NCBI RefSeq assembly: GCF_907163105.1
Contig: NZ_OU015321.1
Location: forward strand, 434,001 to 498,000
Reading direction: 5' to 3'
Origin: Cloacibacterium caeni
GTDB taxonomy: Bacteria; Bacteroidota; Bacteroidia; Flavobacteriales; Weeksellaceae
Length of the DNA stretch: 64,000 bases
Notes under the pieces: model-generated
What the model was told of the DNA's origin: nothing
Databases searched by the model: none
What the model saw: the letters and a program-made list of their open reading frames with translations, nothing else
Position numbers and translations under genes: made by a program
Shown: in pieces, positions 41,263-51,011 of the stretch
How the letters are laid out: each line of letters starts with the position of its first letter
Numbering within the stretch: position 1 is the stretch's first letter

Positions 41263-41832
41263 ATGAAAAAAGTTATTGTATTATTTATTTTTATTTTACA
41301 CAGTTTTTTTTATGCACAATCAAAAGATATTGATTGTAAAATAAAATTTGTAGATGGAAAAGAGCTAAATGCTAAAGTGAGATTTAGAGTTAGCATGTTC
41401 TATGAAAATGAAATTTATGAAAATAGCATAACTCAAAAAAATGTAATTTTTGTAAATGAAAAGGGCAAAAAAGAAAAGCATCTTTTTAATGAATTCAAAA
41501 GTATTGAATTTATAGATTTAAAAGGAAAAGAGAGAATATTTGAAAGACCGATTGAAAAATATGGACTTTTTGAATTAATTTATGAAGGCAAAAAAATAAA
41601 ATGGTACCGAGATTATAATGAAAATATGTATGATCATTCTCAAGGTTCCTACGAAATTATTGTAAAAAGTCCGAATGAGTATGTTTTCTTGGATGTTTTA
41701 ACTAATAATAGAAAGAAGCTTAAAGAAATAATGTATGATAGACCAGATTTATTTCAATTAATTGAGCAAATCAATTATAATAGATTAAAAGATGAACAAT
41801 TAATTGAAGTATTAAAAAAATATGATGAATAA
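41263..41832 (+). CDS. secreted hypothetical protein
   Basis: 189 residues with a signal peptide (1-19, ending SFFYAQ). The mature part is a charged alpha/beta mixture with KDIDCKIKFVDGKELNAKVRF and LFNEFKSIEFIDLKGKERIFERP. No family recognised. Two bp after the LpxD-like gene, so co-transcribed with it. AT-rich compared with its neighbours. Confidence 0.7.
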   Translation: MKKVIVLFIFILHSFFYAQSKDIDCKIKFVDGKELNAKVRFRVSMFYENEIYENSITQKNVIFVNEKGKKEKHLFNEFKSIEFIDLKGKERIFERPIEKYGLFELIYEGKKIKWYRDYNENMYDHSQGSYEIIVKSPNEYVFLDVLTNNRKKLKEIMYDRPDLFQLIEQINYNRLKDEQLIEVLKKYDE

Positions 41833-41934
41833 AATCCTAATTTTTTTATACCATAAATAATAATTAAATTTGTAAAAAGTAAAATATAATCGCTGAAAGC
41901 CAAAAGCTGAAAGCCAAAAGCAAAAAATAAAATC

Positions 41935-42807
41935 ATGTCAGTATTAGTAAATAAAGATTCAAAGGTAATCGTACAAGGATTTACAGGAAACGAAGGAACT
42001 TTTCATGCAACTCAAATGATTGAATACGGAACCAACGTAGTAGGTGGTGTAACTCCAGGAAAAGGAGGAACTGAACATCTTGGTAAGCCAGTTTTCAACA
42101 CTGTTGCAGACGCAGTTGCTAAAGCAGGAGCTAATGTTTCTATTATTTTTGTACCACCTGCATTTGCTGCAGATGCTGTAATGGAAGCTGCAGAAGCTGG
42201 AATTAAAGTAATCGTTTGTATTACAGAAGGAATTCCGGTAGCTGATATGGTAAAAGTAAAAGAATATATTAAAGACAAAGGTGCTAGATTAATCGGTCCT
42301 AACTGCCCTGGAATTATCACTTCAGACGAAGCTAAAATCGGTATTATGCCAGGTTTCGTTTTCAAAAAAGGTAGAGTAGGTATTGTTTCTAAATCAGGTA
42401 CTTTAACTTACGAAGCTGCAGACCAAGTGGTAAGAGCTGGTTTCGGTGTTTCTACTGCAATCGGTATTGGTGGTGACCCAATCATCGGAACAACTACTAA
42501 AGAAGCTTTAGAATTATTCATCAACGACCCAGAAACTGATGCAGTAGTGATGATTGGTGAAATTGGTGGTTCTCTAGAAGCTGAAGCGGCAAGATGGTAC
42601 AGAGATTCTGGTTCTAAAAAACCAGTAGTAGGTTTCATCGCTGGTCAAACTGCTCCTAAAGGTAGAACTATGGGACACGCTGGTGCAATCGTAGGTGGTG
42701 CTGAAGATACGGCTCAAGCAAAAATGCAAATCATGGAGGAATGCGGAATCAACGTTGTAGCTTCTCCAGCTGATATCGGTAAAACTATTGCTAAAGTATT
42801 AGGATAA
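41935..42807 (+). CDS. sucD: succinate-CoA ligase alpha subunit
   Basis: 290 residues. CoA-binding Rossmann fold at the start ([20 protein letters not shown]), [28 protein letters not shown], and the phosphohistidine loop [10 protein letters not shown] near residue 245. Forms a heterodimer with SucC and makes ATP or GTP from succinyl-CoA in the TCA cycle. Preceded by an imperfect GCTGAAAGCCAAAA repeat (41892-41925). Followed by a terminator. Confidence 0.96.
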   Translation: MSVLVNKDSKVIVQGFTGNEGTFHATQMIEYGTNVVGGVTPGKGGTEHLGKPVFNTVADAVAKAGANVSIIFVPPAFAADAVMEAAEAGIKVIVCITEGIPVADMVKVKEYIKDKGARLIGPNCPGIITSDEAKIGIMPGFVFKKGRVGIVSKSGTLTYEAADQVVRAGFGVSTAIGIGGDPIIGTTTKEALELFINDPETDAVVMIGEIGGSLEAEAARWYRDSGSKKPVVGFIAGQTAPKGRTMGHAGAIVGGAEDTAQAKMQIMEECGINVVASPADIGKTIAKVLG

Positions 42808-42837
42808 ATCATTATCTTTGATATTACAAATATTTTA

Positions 42838-42870
42838 AACTTCATAATAATCTTTATTATGAAGTTTTTA
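42838..42870 (+). terminator. terminator of sucD
   Basis: Perfect 13-bp arms AACTTCATAATAA / TTATTATGAAGTT around TCT, then a T run. Confidence 0.88.
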
Positions 42871-42885
42871 TTTAAATAAAACACA

Positions 42886-43530
42886 ATGAAAACAAATGTT
42901 AACACTTGGCTTCAGAAATTATTGATCATTTCTGTGGGCTTCATTTTTACCCCTATTTTTTCGCAAGTAGATTTTTCTTCTACCAGATTTGGTCTCATTG
43001 CAGGGCCTACGTATTCAAGAATTCAAAATGCGCACAACCCTTCTTCTTCTAGAATTTCGTTTTATGGAGGAGCATTGGCAATCATTCCAATTGGAGGAGA
43101 TGACATGTTTTATTTGCAACCACAAGTAGAATATTTAAGTGCAGGTGAAAAAGGGGACGGAGAAACCGTTTACGCGAATAATTACTTAAGTGTTCCTGTT
43201 TATTTTAAAGCTTATTTTTCTGAGGCAGAATCAGAGTTTTTTGGACAATTAGGACCGAGATTCGGTTTTTTACTCAGTCAAAAAGTTGAAAATCCTTCCA
43301 GAAGCATCTATAATGTAGAAGAATTTGGTAAAGCAGCAGCGTTTGATTTAGCCATTTCTGCAGGTTTAGGATTTAGCTACAAAAGAAAATTAGAAATTGT
43401 AGGAAGATTTGATTTTGGAGTAAGCAATAATTTACCAGATTTAATGGGAAAAGAACCACAAGATGGTGCTACCAACTCTACGAAAAGACAACACGTTTTA
43501 AGCGCAGGAATTACCTATATTTTTGATTAA
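42886..43530 (+). CDS. outer-membrane beta-barrel protein
   Basis: 214 residues. Signal peptide to FTPIFSQ (about 28). Then alternating strands: FGLIAGPTYSRIQ, SFYGGALAIIPIG, FYLQPQVEYLSAGEKG, LSVPVYFKAYF, FFGQLGPRFGFLLSQ, AGLGFSYKRKLEIVGRFDFG and a final HVLSAGITYIFD ending in an aromatic residue. This is the pattern of the porin-family/PorT-like eight-strand beta barrel. Function in the outer membrane unknown. Confidence 0.82.
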   Translation: MKTNVNTWLQKLLIISVGFIFTPIFSQVDFSSTRFGLIAGPTYSRIQNAHNPSSSRISFYGGALAIIPIGGDDMFYLQPQVEYLSAGEKGDGETVYANNYLSVPVYFKAYFSEAESEFFGQLGPRFGFLLSQKVENPSRSIYNVEEFGKAAAFDLAISAGLGFSYKRKLEIVGRFDFGVSNNLPDLMGKEPQDGATNSTKRQHVLSAGITYIFD

Positions 43531-43555
43531 AATTAAAAATTTAAAATATTAAATA

Positions 43556-43586
43556 AACCTCAAGGAATTTTTCTTGAGGTTTTTTG
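43556..43586. terminator. bidirectional terminator
   Basis: AACCTCAAG / CTTGAGGTT arms with a GAATTTTT loop and T-rich flanks on both strands. It lies between convergent genes (beta-barrel and DUF1304). Confidence 0.85.
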
Positions 43587-43588
43587 TT

Positions 43589-43954
43589 TTATCTTAAAAG
43601 TACAAAAACCAAAGCTAAAATCGCTGGTAATGCTTGTACAAAAAATATTTTTCTAGAAGCAGTAAGCGCACCATAAATTCCCGCTACGATTACACAACCC
43701 AAAAAGAAAAACTGAATATTCTTTTGCCATTCTGGAATTTCTATGAAGAAACTCCAGATTAATCCTGCTGCCAAAAACCCATTATACAAGCCTTGATTGG
43801 CGGCTAATTTTTTGGTAGGTTTAAAGAGTTCATTTGGCAAAGAACCTTTAAAAGTTTTCTTGCCCAAAGTTTCCCAAGCAAACATCTCCATATATAAAAT
43901 GTAAAGATGTTCTAGGGCTACTAATGCGACTAAAATGGTGGAGAGGGTTTGCAT
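43589..43954 (-). CDS. DUF1304 family membrane protein
   Basis: 121 residues, four predicted transmembrane helices. VALVALEHLYILYMEMFAW and NQGLYNGFLAAGLIW are the hallmark stretches of DUF1304. Inner membrane; no biochemical role is established. Stops 3 bp from the terminator. Confidence 0.88.
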   Translation of the reverse strand: MQTLSTILVALVALEHLYILYMEMFAWETLGKKTFKGSLPNELFKPTKKLAANQGLYNGFLAAGLIWSFFIEIPEWQKNIQFFFLGCVIVAGIYGALTASRKIFFVQALPAILALVFVLLR

Positions 43955-44211
43955 GGTAGATTTTATGAATTAAAATTAATTGTAATTGATTTTGATGTAA
44001 AGTAATTGAAATTAAATCTTGTTGAATTCAAGTTCTATTTTATTTTTCTCTATTATTACATCTGAATATTTCGTAATGATTTTCTTTTTTTTCAGAAGGG
44101 ATAAAACAAAATACTAGATTTACCAATATTAAAAGTTTTTCCATTTGAATAAATAATTTCTGTAATTTCCTTATAAATATAATCTCCCTTTATATATAAT
44201 GTCGTTTTAAT
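43955..44211 (-). pseudogene. AT-rich spacer with possible gene remnant
   Basis: No intact gene. On the minus strand a frame reads YIKGDYIYKEITEIIYSN then GKTFNIGKSSILFYPF and stops near 44092. After a frame change it reads KYSDVIIEKNKIELEF. This may be a decayed gene or chance coding in AT-rich DNA. Confidence 0.3.
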
Positions 44212-44457
44212 TTAATTAGTCAATAAATCAAAAACTCTAATTATTCCATTTTCCAAATTGTTGTAATCTTCACTAAAATGGCTGTGGTTTACTCCAAAAC
44301 CAACAGTTAACTCATCTTTATTAATGGACAACCAAAATTTTGAATCTTTCAACTCCAAAAATTTTGTTTCATGTCCTTGAGAAAAAATTACTTTTTCGCC
44401 AAGTTTTTCTTTCAGCAAGTTATAAATGTCTTCAAATTTTTTTTCGTGAGTTTTCAT
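44212..44457 (-). CDS. small hypothetical protein
   Basis: 81 residues, no signal peptide, acidic N-terminus, beta-rich core with FLELKDSKFWLSINKDELTVGFGVNHSHFSEDY. No family recognised. Possibly immunity-like, but that is only impression from size and neighbourhood. Follows the lipoprotein gene on the same strand by 41 bp. Confidence 0.6.
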   Translation of the reverse strand: MKTHEKKFEDIYNLLKEKLGEKVIFSQGHETKFLELKDSKFWLSINKDELTVGFGVNHSHFSEDYNNLENGIIRVFDLLTN

Positions 44458-44498
44458 TTGGCAATAATATTAGCTCATAAATTTAAGCTAAGTATTTT

Positions 44499-45362
44499 TT
44501 AAATTTTGCTTACTTTTTTTGATTTTTTTAAATCTTTTCTAATTTTAGAATTGTGTATTAAACCTGGTAATCCTATGCTTTTACGATTTTTATTTACTTG
44601 TATTGAGTCAATGATTTCAACACCATTAAATCCATAAATAGTTTTGTTTTGTTTTTCTACGAATAATAAATTATAGTCTATCATCATTGCGTAATCTCTT
44701 GGAGAACACTCACCTGATTTGACGTATTCAGGTAATTTTTTCTCAAAATATGGATATTTGTCACTTTCAATCATATGAGTTAAAAATGTAAGCATAGGAA
44801 ACCAACCAATTTTATCACTAGAAGGGAAGCCATAATTTTCAAATGTCCATATTAATAATCTGGCGTTTTTATCTACATTTTTTTTGACTAATTTTAAATT
44901 AGTTGGTCTTTCTTCTTGATCTCTTTTTAAAGCTATTTTAAAAGAGTCAATTAGAGTTTTATTTAAATTTTTGTTCCAATTTTTAATCACATTATTTACG
45001 TCAGAGCTATCAACTTTATATTTTTCTAATAAATAGATGATCTTTTTGTCATTTTTCTTTGTTTCCCAATTGTAACCATTTAATTTAACTAATTTTAGTA
45101 AGCTTTTCTTTCCACCAAAGTTTTTGTTGTAATAATCAGATAATATAATAAAATTTTCAAATTCATTAAGTCTATCATCATTTTTGGGTTCAAATTTTTT
45201 AAATACTTTTCTATATTTTTTTAATGATTTAATGGTATCATTTTCAAAGCGCATAATACTATCCGCAATTAAAACTTTATTATAATAAACTATGTAATTT
45301 GTTTTTTGGTTTTTACAAGAAATTAAAAGAATTAATAAAATGAATGTAAGAAAGCTTTTCAT
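44499..45362 (-). CDS. lipoprotein of unknown function
   Basis: 287 residues. Lipobox LLILLISCKN (Cys 16). The mature protein is mainly helical and highly charged: NDTIKSLKKYRKVFKKFEPKN, LVKLNGYNWETKKNDKKI, and a C-terminal SKIRKDLKKSKKVSKI. No known domain. Probably anchored to the inner face of the outer membrane. Confidence 0.7.
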   Translation of the reverse strand: MKSFLTFILLILLISCKNQKTNYIVYYNKVLIADSIMRFENDTIKSLKKYRKVFKKFEPKNDDRLNEFENFIILSDYYNKNFGGKKSLLKLVKLNGYNWETKKNDKKIIYLLEKYKVDSSDVNNVIKNWNKNLNKTLIDSFKIALKRDQEERPTNLKLVKKNVDKNARLLIWTFENYGFPSSDKIGWFPMLTFLTHMIESDKYPYFEKKLPEYVKSGECSPRDYAMMIDYNLLFVEKQNKTIYGFNGVEIIDSIQVNKNRKSIGLPGLIHNSKIRKDLKKSKKVSKI

Positions 45363-45388
45363 GATTTTTTTTTTTTGCTAATTTAACA

Positions 45389-45418
45389 AAAAAATCGTCA
45401 CATCACTGCAACGATTTT
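45389..45418 (-). terminator. possible terminator of the ABC operon
   Basis: AAAAATCGT / ACGATTTT arms with a 12-nt loop, just downstream of the ABC permease stop on the minus strand. T run on that strand is present. Confidence 0.5.
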
Positions 45419-45456
45419 ATCATTTATAACTCATAACTCATCACTCATCACTGAGT

Positions 45457-46773
45457 TTAGCTTGTTCTAATCCATTTCCAAAGTTCTTTAAAAGTGGCTT
45501 TGTTGCCGTACATTAGAATTCCTACTCTGTAAATTTTGGCAGCCAAATACACCATTCCAAGCGTAGAAATCACCAATAAGAAAATAGAAAGTGCAATTTG
45601 CCAAACAGGAACGCCAAAAGGAATTCTCGCAATCATAGCTACTGGTGAAGTAAGCGGAATAATAGATAACCAAAAAGCCATCGGTCCTTCTGGATTATTG
45701 ATTAACCCAAAGCTTCCATACATTCCCAGCATTAATGGTAAAATACCAATCATGGTAAATTGTTGGGTTTCGGTTTCATTGTCTACGGCAGAACCAATCG
45801 CTGCATACATAGAACTGTAAAAAATGTAGCCCAACAAAAAGAAAACGATGAACACAAAAATGATAATTCCGAAATTCATGTCCAAAAGAGAGTGCGAAAT
45901 TTCTGCGAAAACGCTTTGAATATCTAATTTATCCAACGGAATTTCTTCTTGCTGAGGAAGATTTCCAGAAATTTTAGAAAAACCTTGATTAAAGAAAATA
46001 GCACCTAAAATGGTCATAGTAATCCAAATGGCAAATTGGGTTAAAGCGACCAATGTAACCCCTAGAATTTTGCCCATCATCAGTTCAAAAGGTTTTACAG
46101 AAGAGATGATGATTTCTACCACTCTGTTGTTTTTTTCCTCTAAAACACTGCGCATTACACGAACTCCGTAGATGATGATGAACATAAAAGTCACGTACAT
46201 CAAACCCATACTCAAACCAGATTTTACACCAAAAGCAAGTGTGCTATCTTGTTTGTTATTGTCCACCACATTTTTGGTGTTGATTTCGAAGTTTTTATCA
46301 ATATTTTCGATTTGAGCTTCTGTAAGTCCCAGATTTTTGATTTTTTCTTTTTTAATCACTTCAGACATCGAAAAAGCGATGTTTTGCTTCACATCAAAAC
46401 CGATGTTTTTATTGACCAGAAGTTGGGTTTGTTTTTGTAAATTTTCAAAATTTTGGTCTTGCAATTTGGGAATAATAAGCAGTCCATCTACATTGTCTAC
46501 CATTTCTGGAAGTGTACTTGTCAAAGCTTGTTCTGTAGATTCTGGCAGATAAATAAACTTCACATCTTTTGGTGTTTTCATGTTTTGTTGAAATACGCCA
46601 CTTTTATCGATGACATTAAAAGTATATTCGGTTTCATTCGCTTTCAGCATAAAAGCAATTAATGCACCGAATCCTATCAATAGAATTGGGGCTAAAAGCG
46701 TGAGAATGATAAAAGATTTCTTTTTAACCTGTGTTAAAAATTCTCTTTTGGTTATGATGAAGATATTTTTCAT
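45457..46773 (-). CDS. ABC-2 type transporter permease (NatB-like)
   Basis: 438 residues from MKNIFIITKREFLTQV (ATG 46773; an upstream Met adds eight residues without support). First transmembrane helix at about 20-42, a ~150-residue extracytoplasmic domain, then five helices including GVRVMRSVLEEKNNRVVEIIISSVKPFELMMGKILG, the coupling region of NatB/ABC-2 permeases. Pairs with the ATPase gene upstream. Exports an unknown substrate, perhaps sodium or a peptide/drug. Confidence 0.88.
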   Translation of the reverse strand: MKNIFIITKREFLTQVKKKSFIILTLLAPILLIGFGALIAFMLKANETEYTFNVIDKSGVFQQNMKTPKDVKFIYLPESTEQALTSTLPEMVDNVDGLLIIPKLQDQNFENLQKQTQLLVNKNIGFDVKQNIAFSMSEVIKKEKIKNLGLTEAQIENIDKNFEINTKNVVDNNKQDSTLAFGVKSGLSMGLMYVTFMFIIIYGVRVMRSVLEEKNNRVVEIIISSVKPFELMMGKILGVTLVALTQFAIWITMTILGAIFFNQGFSKISGNLPQQEEIPLDKLDIQSVFAEISHSLLDMNFGIIIFVFIVFFLLGYIFYSSMYAAIGSAVDNETETQQFTMIGILPLMLGMYGSFGLINNPEGPMAFWLSIIPLTSPVAMIARIPFGVPVWQIALSIFLLVISTLGMVYLAAKIYRVGILMYGNKATFKELWKWIRTS

Positions 46774-46836
46774 TTTGTTGCTTTCGGCTTTCTGCAATAT
46801 GCATTCTGCCTTATATTTTTTGTGAAAAATTAATAA

Positions 46837-47766
46837 TTATAAACTGCTGATTGCTGATTGCGGAGAGCTTACTGCTGTAATAAATACTTCATTCATGCTC
46901 GGAATTTTTTCGTCAAAACTTCTGATTTTTCCTGCTTTCATTAAATCATTGAGCAGAAGATTTTGGTCTTCATTGTAGTTTAAGTCAAATGAAATTAAAC
47001 CATGTTGGTCATGAATATTGACCAGTTGATACTGATTTTTCAGCGTTTCTAAATTTTCAGTATTTACGTCAGACAAAACAACTTTGAATAGATTTTGCTT
47101 GAATTTTTCTCTTACTTCAAAGACTTTTCCATCAAGAATTTTTCTAGATTTATTGATGAGAGCCACACTATCGCAAAGTTCTTCTACACTTTCCATGCGG
47201 TGAGTAGAAAGAATGATAGTGGTTCCTTGTTCTTTCAGTTGAAGAATTTGGTCTTTTACTAAATTCGCATTCACCGGGTCAAATCCAGAAAATGGCTCAT
47301 CGAGTATCAATAATTTGGGTTGATGCAATACAGTTACCACAAACTGAATTTTCTGCGCCATTCCTTTAGAAAGTTCAGAAAGTTTTTTGTTCCACCAATG
47401 GTCAATTTCTAAACGGTCAAACCAATATTTCGCTTGAGATAGCGCATCTTGCTTTTTCATTCCTTTGAGCGCTCCGAAATAGAGAATTTGGTCGCCAACA
47501 GTCATGTTTTTGTACAATCCTCTTTCTTCCGGCATGTAACCGATGTCTTTAATATGATGAGGATTTAGTTTCTCTCCATTGATGAAAACTTCGCCAGAAT
47601 CTGCTTGTGTAATTTGGTTGATAATTCTGATGAAAGTGGTTTTTCCTGCTCCATTTGGACCGAGAAGTCCATAAACAGTAGCTTTTGGAACGTGAATGCT
47701 GAAATCTTGCAATGCAATTTTTTTTCCAGCACTATATGTTTTGGTAACGTGATTTGCTTGTAGCAT
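46837..47766 (-). CDS. ABC transporter ATP-binding protein (NatA-like)
   Basis: 309 residues. Walker A GPNGAGKTTFI (36-46), Q-loop, ABC signature LSKGMAQKIQF, Walker B LLILDEPFSGFDP, and H-loop STHR. The C-terminal ~90 residues resemble the DUF4162-like extension of NatA/ABC-2 ATPases. Works with the permease encoded 63 bp downstream. Confidence 0.92.
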   Translation of the reverse strand: MLQANHVTKTYSAGKKIALQDFSIHVPKATVYGLLGPNGAGKTTFIRIINQITQADSGEVFINGEKLNPHHIKDIGYMPEERGLYKNMTVGDQILYFGALKGMKKQDALSQAKYWFDRLEIDHWWNKKLSELSKGMAQKIQFVVTVLHQPKLLILDEPFSGFDPVNANLVKDQILQLKEQGTTIILSTHRMESVEELCDSVALINKSRKILDGKVFEVREKFKQNLFKVVLSDVNTENLETLKNQYQLVNIHDQHGLISFDLNYNEDQNLLLNDLMKAGKIRSFDEKIPSMNEVFITAVSSPQSAISSL

Positions 47767-48037
47767 TATAGTTTAAATTCTAAAGAATTAGTTGCGAAAT
47801 TACGGAATTGTTACGAGATAAAAGAAGATTTAAAAGCATTACTAATAATAGAATTATTTGTTTCATATGCTCTGTCGTTCCTACGGAACTTTATTTGTTT
47901 TGGTATTAATTTTACTACAAACGTTTCGTCCCTACGGAACTCACTTTTTTAAATTTTAAAAAATTTAAATCACTTTAATGAAGAATAGTTAAAATTTAAA
48001 TCTTCCATCATCCGACATTCACCATCCACTATCCAAC
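47767..48037. repeat. spacer with two GTTCCTACGGAAC-type palindromes
   Basis: No gene. Copies CGTTCCTACGGAACT (about 47877) and CGTCCCTACGGAACT (about 47927) are near-palindromes. Phrase-like CATCCGACATTC repeats follow (48007-48040). Probably dispersed intergenic repeats. Confidence 0.5.
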
Positions 48038-49036
48038 TTATTTATAAATCTCCACTTCTATTTCTCCATCTTCTGTAATGGCGCCTCTGTACATTCCAGA
48101 AGTGTTAAATGGCATAGCGATATTTCCGTTTTTGTCTAGCGCAATTAAACCACCATCACCGCCCATTTTTTCGATTTCGTCTATGGTTTCTTGAGCTGCG
48201 GTTTTCACATCTTTATTCAAATATTGAATTTTGGCTGCGATGGTTCTGGCTGCAGTAGAACGAATGAAAAATTCGCCCCATCCTGTTGCAGAAATTCCTA
48301 CATTTTCATCAGCATAAGTTCCTGCACCAATAATCGGTGCATCGCCAATTCTTCCATATTTTTTATTAGTCATTCCGCCAGTAGAAGTTCCTGCTGCCAA
48401 ATTCCCAAATTGGTCAAGAGCAACACAACCTACGGTTCCAAATTTCTGGTCAACGATGAAATAGTCAGGTTTTGAATTTTCTGCTTTTGGATTTATTAAT
48501 TTTTCTAATTCTTTTGCTTTTTGAAGGGATTTCCAACGGTTTTCTGTCCAGAAATATTTAGGATTTACGATTTCTAAACCTTGTAATTTAGCAAATTGTT
48601 CCGCACCGTTACCAGAAAGCATCACGTGTTCTGATTTTTCCATTACAGCAATCGCTGCTTTTATAGGATTTTTGATGGTGTGAACTCCTGCGATGGAACC
48701 TGCTTTTTTATCTTTTCCATTCATAATGGCAGCGTCTAGTTCATTCTTTCCATCATGCGTGAAAACAGCTCCTTTTCCAGCATTAAACAATGGAGAATCT
48801 TCCATCACTACGATGGCTGCTTCTACCGCTTCCACGGAAGTTTTACCGTTTTTAATTTCTGCATAAGCTTTTTGAAGCGCTTCGGTGAGTTTTTCTAAAT
48901 ATTCTTCTTCTAACTCGGGAGACATTTTTTCTCGGATGATGGTTCCTGCACCACCGTGAATAACGACTACGTATTTTTTTTGAGCCATTAGAAATAAAGA
49001 AAAGAACAATCCGAAGAGTAACGCTAATTTTTTCAT
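48038..49036 (-). CDS. isoaspartyl peptidase / L-asparaginase
   Basis: 332 residues from MKKLALL (49036) with a signal peptide to LFLMAQ; the longer frame adds a non-signal stretch. Ntn-hydrolase of the asparaginase 2 family: VIHGGAGTI near residue 21, and the self-cleavage site FGTVGCVALDQFGNLAAGTSTGG, where the Thr after GTVG-like sequence is the nucleophile. The protein splits into alpha and beta chains in the family. It degrades isoaspartyl dipeptides and asparagine in the periplasm. Confidence 0.92.
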   Translation of the reverse strand: MKKLALLFGLFFSLFLMAQKKYVVVIHGGAGTIIREKMSPELEEEYLEKLTEALQKAYAEIKNGKTSVEAVEAAIVVMEDSPLFNAGKGAVFTHDGKNELDAAIMNGKDKKAGSIAGVHTIKNPIKAAIAVMEKSEHVMLSGNGAEQFAKLQGLEIVNPKYFWTENRWKSLQKAKELEKLINPKAENSKPDYFIVDQKFGTVGCVALDQFGNLAAGTSTGGMTNKKYGRIGDAPIIGAGTYADENVGISATGWGEFFIRSTAARTIAAKIQYLNKDVKTAAQETIDEIEKMGGDGGLIALDKNGNIAMPFNTSGMYRGAITEDGEIEVEIYK

Positions 49037-49092
49037 ATTGAGATATAATTTCGTGTGGCTCAAATTTAGAAAAAATTAAGCACTATTTGTGA

Positions 49093-49692
49093 TTAATCAG
49101 CATTTTTAAATAGACTGTATTGAAATAATTCTCGGTCTACTTTTTTCTTCCAAGCTTCTTGTTTTGGATTTTTTTGGAAGAGAATTTTTTGTCCAATTTT
49201 AATGTAATAATCCTGATTATCTGCGTCAAATTGGTTGGAAGCTTTTTCTTTCATTACATTCCAATGCTGGATTTTCTTTCGGTAAATAGAAATATTAGTT
49301 ATGTTTTTTTGTCTGAGACTTTCTACGGATTTTCTCATTTTTCGAGCATACAATTCGGTGAGGTCAAAATGAATTTGCTCGTGTTGTAAGACATAATCGT
49401 TTTTGAGAAGCATCCAAGATTCATTAGGGTCAAAATACGTTTTAATAGAAAAGTCAGGTACCGAATTTTTATTTCTTTGAAATGATGAATATTCTATTCT
49501 AATGGCACTTATTGCTCCTAAAAATTGCTGTCGATTTACTTTTATCGTGTCTTTATTTTCAGCTTTAAAATCTTGAATTTTCAATTTTTTATTTTCTTGC
49601 CAAAGAATAAAATTATCTTTCACAAAAGTAAAACTCATGAGCGTGATGAAGCCAACGAAAAAGAATATATTTTTAAAGATTTGGTTTTTCAT
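49093..49692 (-). CDS. DUF922-like secreted protein with HExxH
   Basis: 199 residues. An N-terminal transmembrane/signal segment (8-25). Central NDYVLQHEQIHFDLTELYARKMRK holds the HEQxH-like metal motif and the downstream Glu of DUF922-type zincin-like proteins. May be a metalloprotease-like protein in the periplasm; activity untested. Monocistronic, ends at the minus strand before the asparaginase. Confidence 0.72.
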   Translation of the reverse strand: MKNQIFKNIFFFVGFITLMSFTFVKDNFILWQENKKLKIQDFKAENKDTIKVNRQQFLGAISAIRIEYSSFQRNKNSVPDFSIKTYFDPNESWMLLKNDYVLQHEQIHFDLTELYARKMRKSVESLRQKNITNISIYRKKIQHWNVMKEKASNQFDADNQDYYIKIGQKILFQKNPKQEAWKKKVDRELFQYSLFKNAD

Positions 49693-49732
49693 ACTGTTTA
49701 TTAAACAATTTTTTTGCCAAAATAGTATGAAA

Positions 49733-49763
49733 AAAATCCAACCGATGAGTCAGTTGGATTTTT
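49733..49763 (-). terminator. terminator of dnaJ
   Basis: AAAATCCAAC / GTTGGATTTT arms with a 10-nt loop, downstream of the dnaJ stop on the minus strand and flanked by T runs. Confidence 0.8.
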
Positions 49764-49781
49764 GTATTTATCCCTAAATTT

Positions 49782-50909
49782 TTAAGAGAACATGTCTCTT
49801 ACTTTGTCAAAAAATGATTTTTCTTTTCCAGATGGTTCTGCTTGCATTTGACCGGTTCTCATTTGCGTTTCGAAGAACTCTTTTTGTTCTGGAGTGAGTT
49901 TTTGAGGAGTCCAAACGTTTACATGTACAAACATGTCACCTTTTCCGTAAGAATCTATGCTTGGTAATCCTTTTCCTGCTAATCTTAGAATTTTACCAGA
50001 TTGCGTTCCTGCATCAATTTTAATTTTAACTTTTCCACCCACAGTATTAATTTCTTTAGAAGTTCCCAAAGCTGCTTCGGCAAAAGAAATATAGAGTTCC
50101 TGATGTAGATTATCGCCTTCGCGTTTTATAGTAGTATCTTGTTCTTCTTCGATGACAACTAATAAATCTCCAGGAATTCCACCAAAAGGAGCGTCATTAC
50201 CTTTTCCACGAACGTTTAATTGAATTCCGTCTCTAGCTCCCGCTGGAATTTTGATAGAAACTTCTTCTTCTGATTTGATGAGTCCTTCAGAATTAGCTCC
50301 TGCAGGAATTTTATCTGCAATTTTACCTAAACCGTTACACGTTCCACAAGTGGTTTGCGTTTGCATTTGACCGAACATGGTGTTCATTATTTTAATCTGA
50401 ACTCCGCTTCCGTTACAAGTGGTACACGTTTTAGAAGTAGCACCTTTTGCTACTTTCATTCGTTTTACTTTTATGGTTTTAGTGGTGCCATTCACCATTT
50501 CGTCGAGATTTAATCTAATTCTAACTCTCAAGTTAGAACCTTTGATTTGATGGCTTCTTCCGCCACCACCAAAACCGCCGCCACCGAAATGTCCGCCGAA
50601 AATATCTCCAAATTGTGAGAAAATATCTTCCATGTTCATTCCGCCACCGCCGAAACCGCCGCCGTAACCACCACCTGCAGCTCCGCCAACTCCAGCATGA
50701 CCGAATTGGTCATAACGAGCTTTTTTATCGGCATCGCTTAATACTTCGTAAGCTTCTGCAGCTTCTTTAAATTTTTCTTCTGCAGATTTATCTCCCGGAT
50801 TTTTGTCTGGGTGATATTTGATGGCCAATTTACGATAAGCCTTTTTGATTTCGTCTGCGCTGGCTGATTTTGATACGCCTAATATTTCGTAATAATCTCT
50901 TTTTGACAT
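49782..50909 (-). CDS. dnaJ: chaperone DnaJ
   Basis: 375 residues. J domain (1-70) with YHPDKNPG, Gly-rich G/F region (75-120), zinc region with CTTCNGSG and CGTCNGLG, only two of the four classical CxxCxGxG repeats, then the two C-terminal substrate domains. The shortened zinc region matches what I know of Flavobacteriia DnaJ, so it is not a deletion. Works with DnaK and the GrpE encoded just upstream. Confidence 0.96.
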   Translation of the reverse strand: MSKRDYYEILGVSKSASADEIKKAYRKLAIKYHPDKNPGDKSAEEKFKEAAEAYEVLSDADKKARYDQFGHAGVGGAAGGGYGGGFGGGGMNMEDIFSQFGDIFGGHFGGGGFGGGGRSHQIKGSNLRVRIRLNLDEMVNGTTKTIKVKRMKVAKGATSKTCTTCNGSGVQIKIMNTMFGQMQTQTTCGTCNGLGKIADKIPAGANSEGLIKSEEEVSIKIPAGARDGIQLNVRGKGNDAPFGGIPGDLLVVIEEEQDTTIKREGDNLHQELYISFAEAALGTSKEINTVGGKVKIKIDAGTQSGKILRLAGKGLPSIDSYGKGDMFVHVNVWTPQKLTPEQKEFFETQMRTGQMQAEPSGKEKSFFDKVRDMFS

Positions 50910-51011
50910 CTTATAAGGTGAATTATTTCTTGTGAATTTGCTACGCTATGAATTGGTGAATTTTTTAAATTGGCTCACTGAAATTCACTAGCAAAGCAAA
51001 TTTGACTATTT

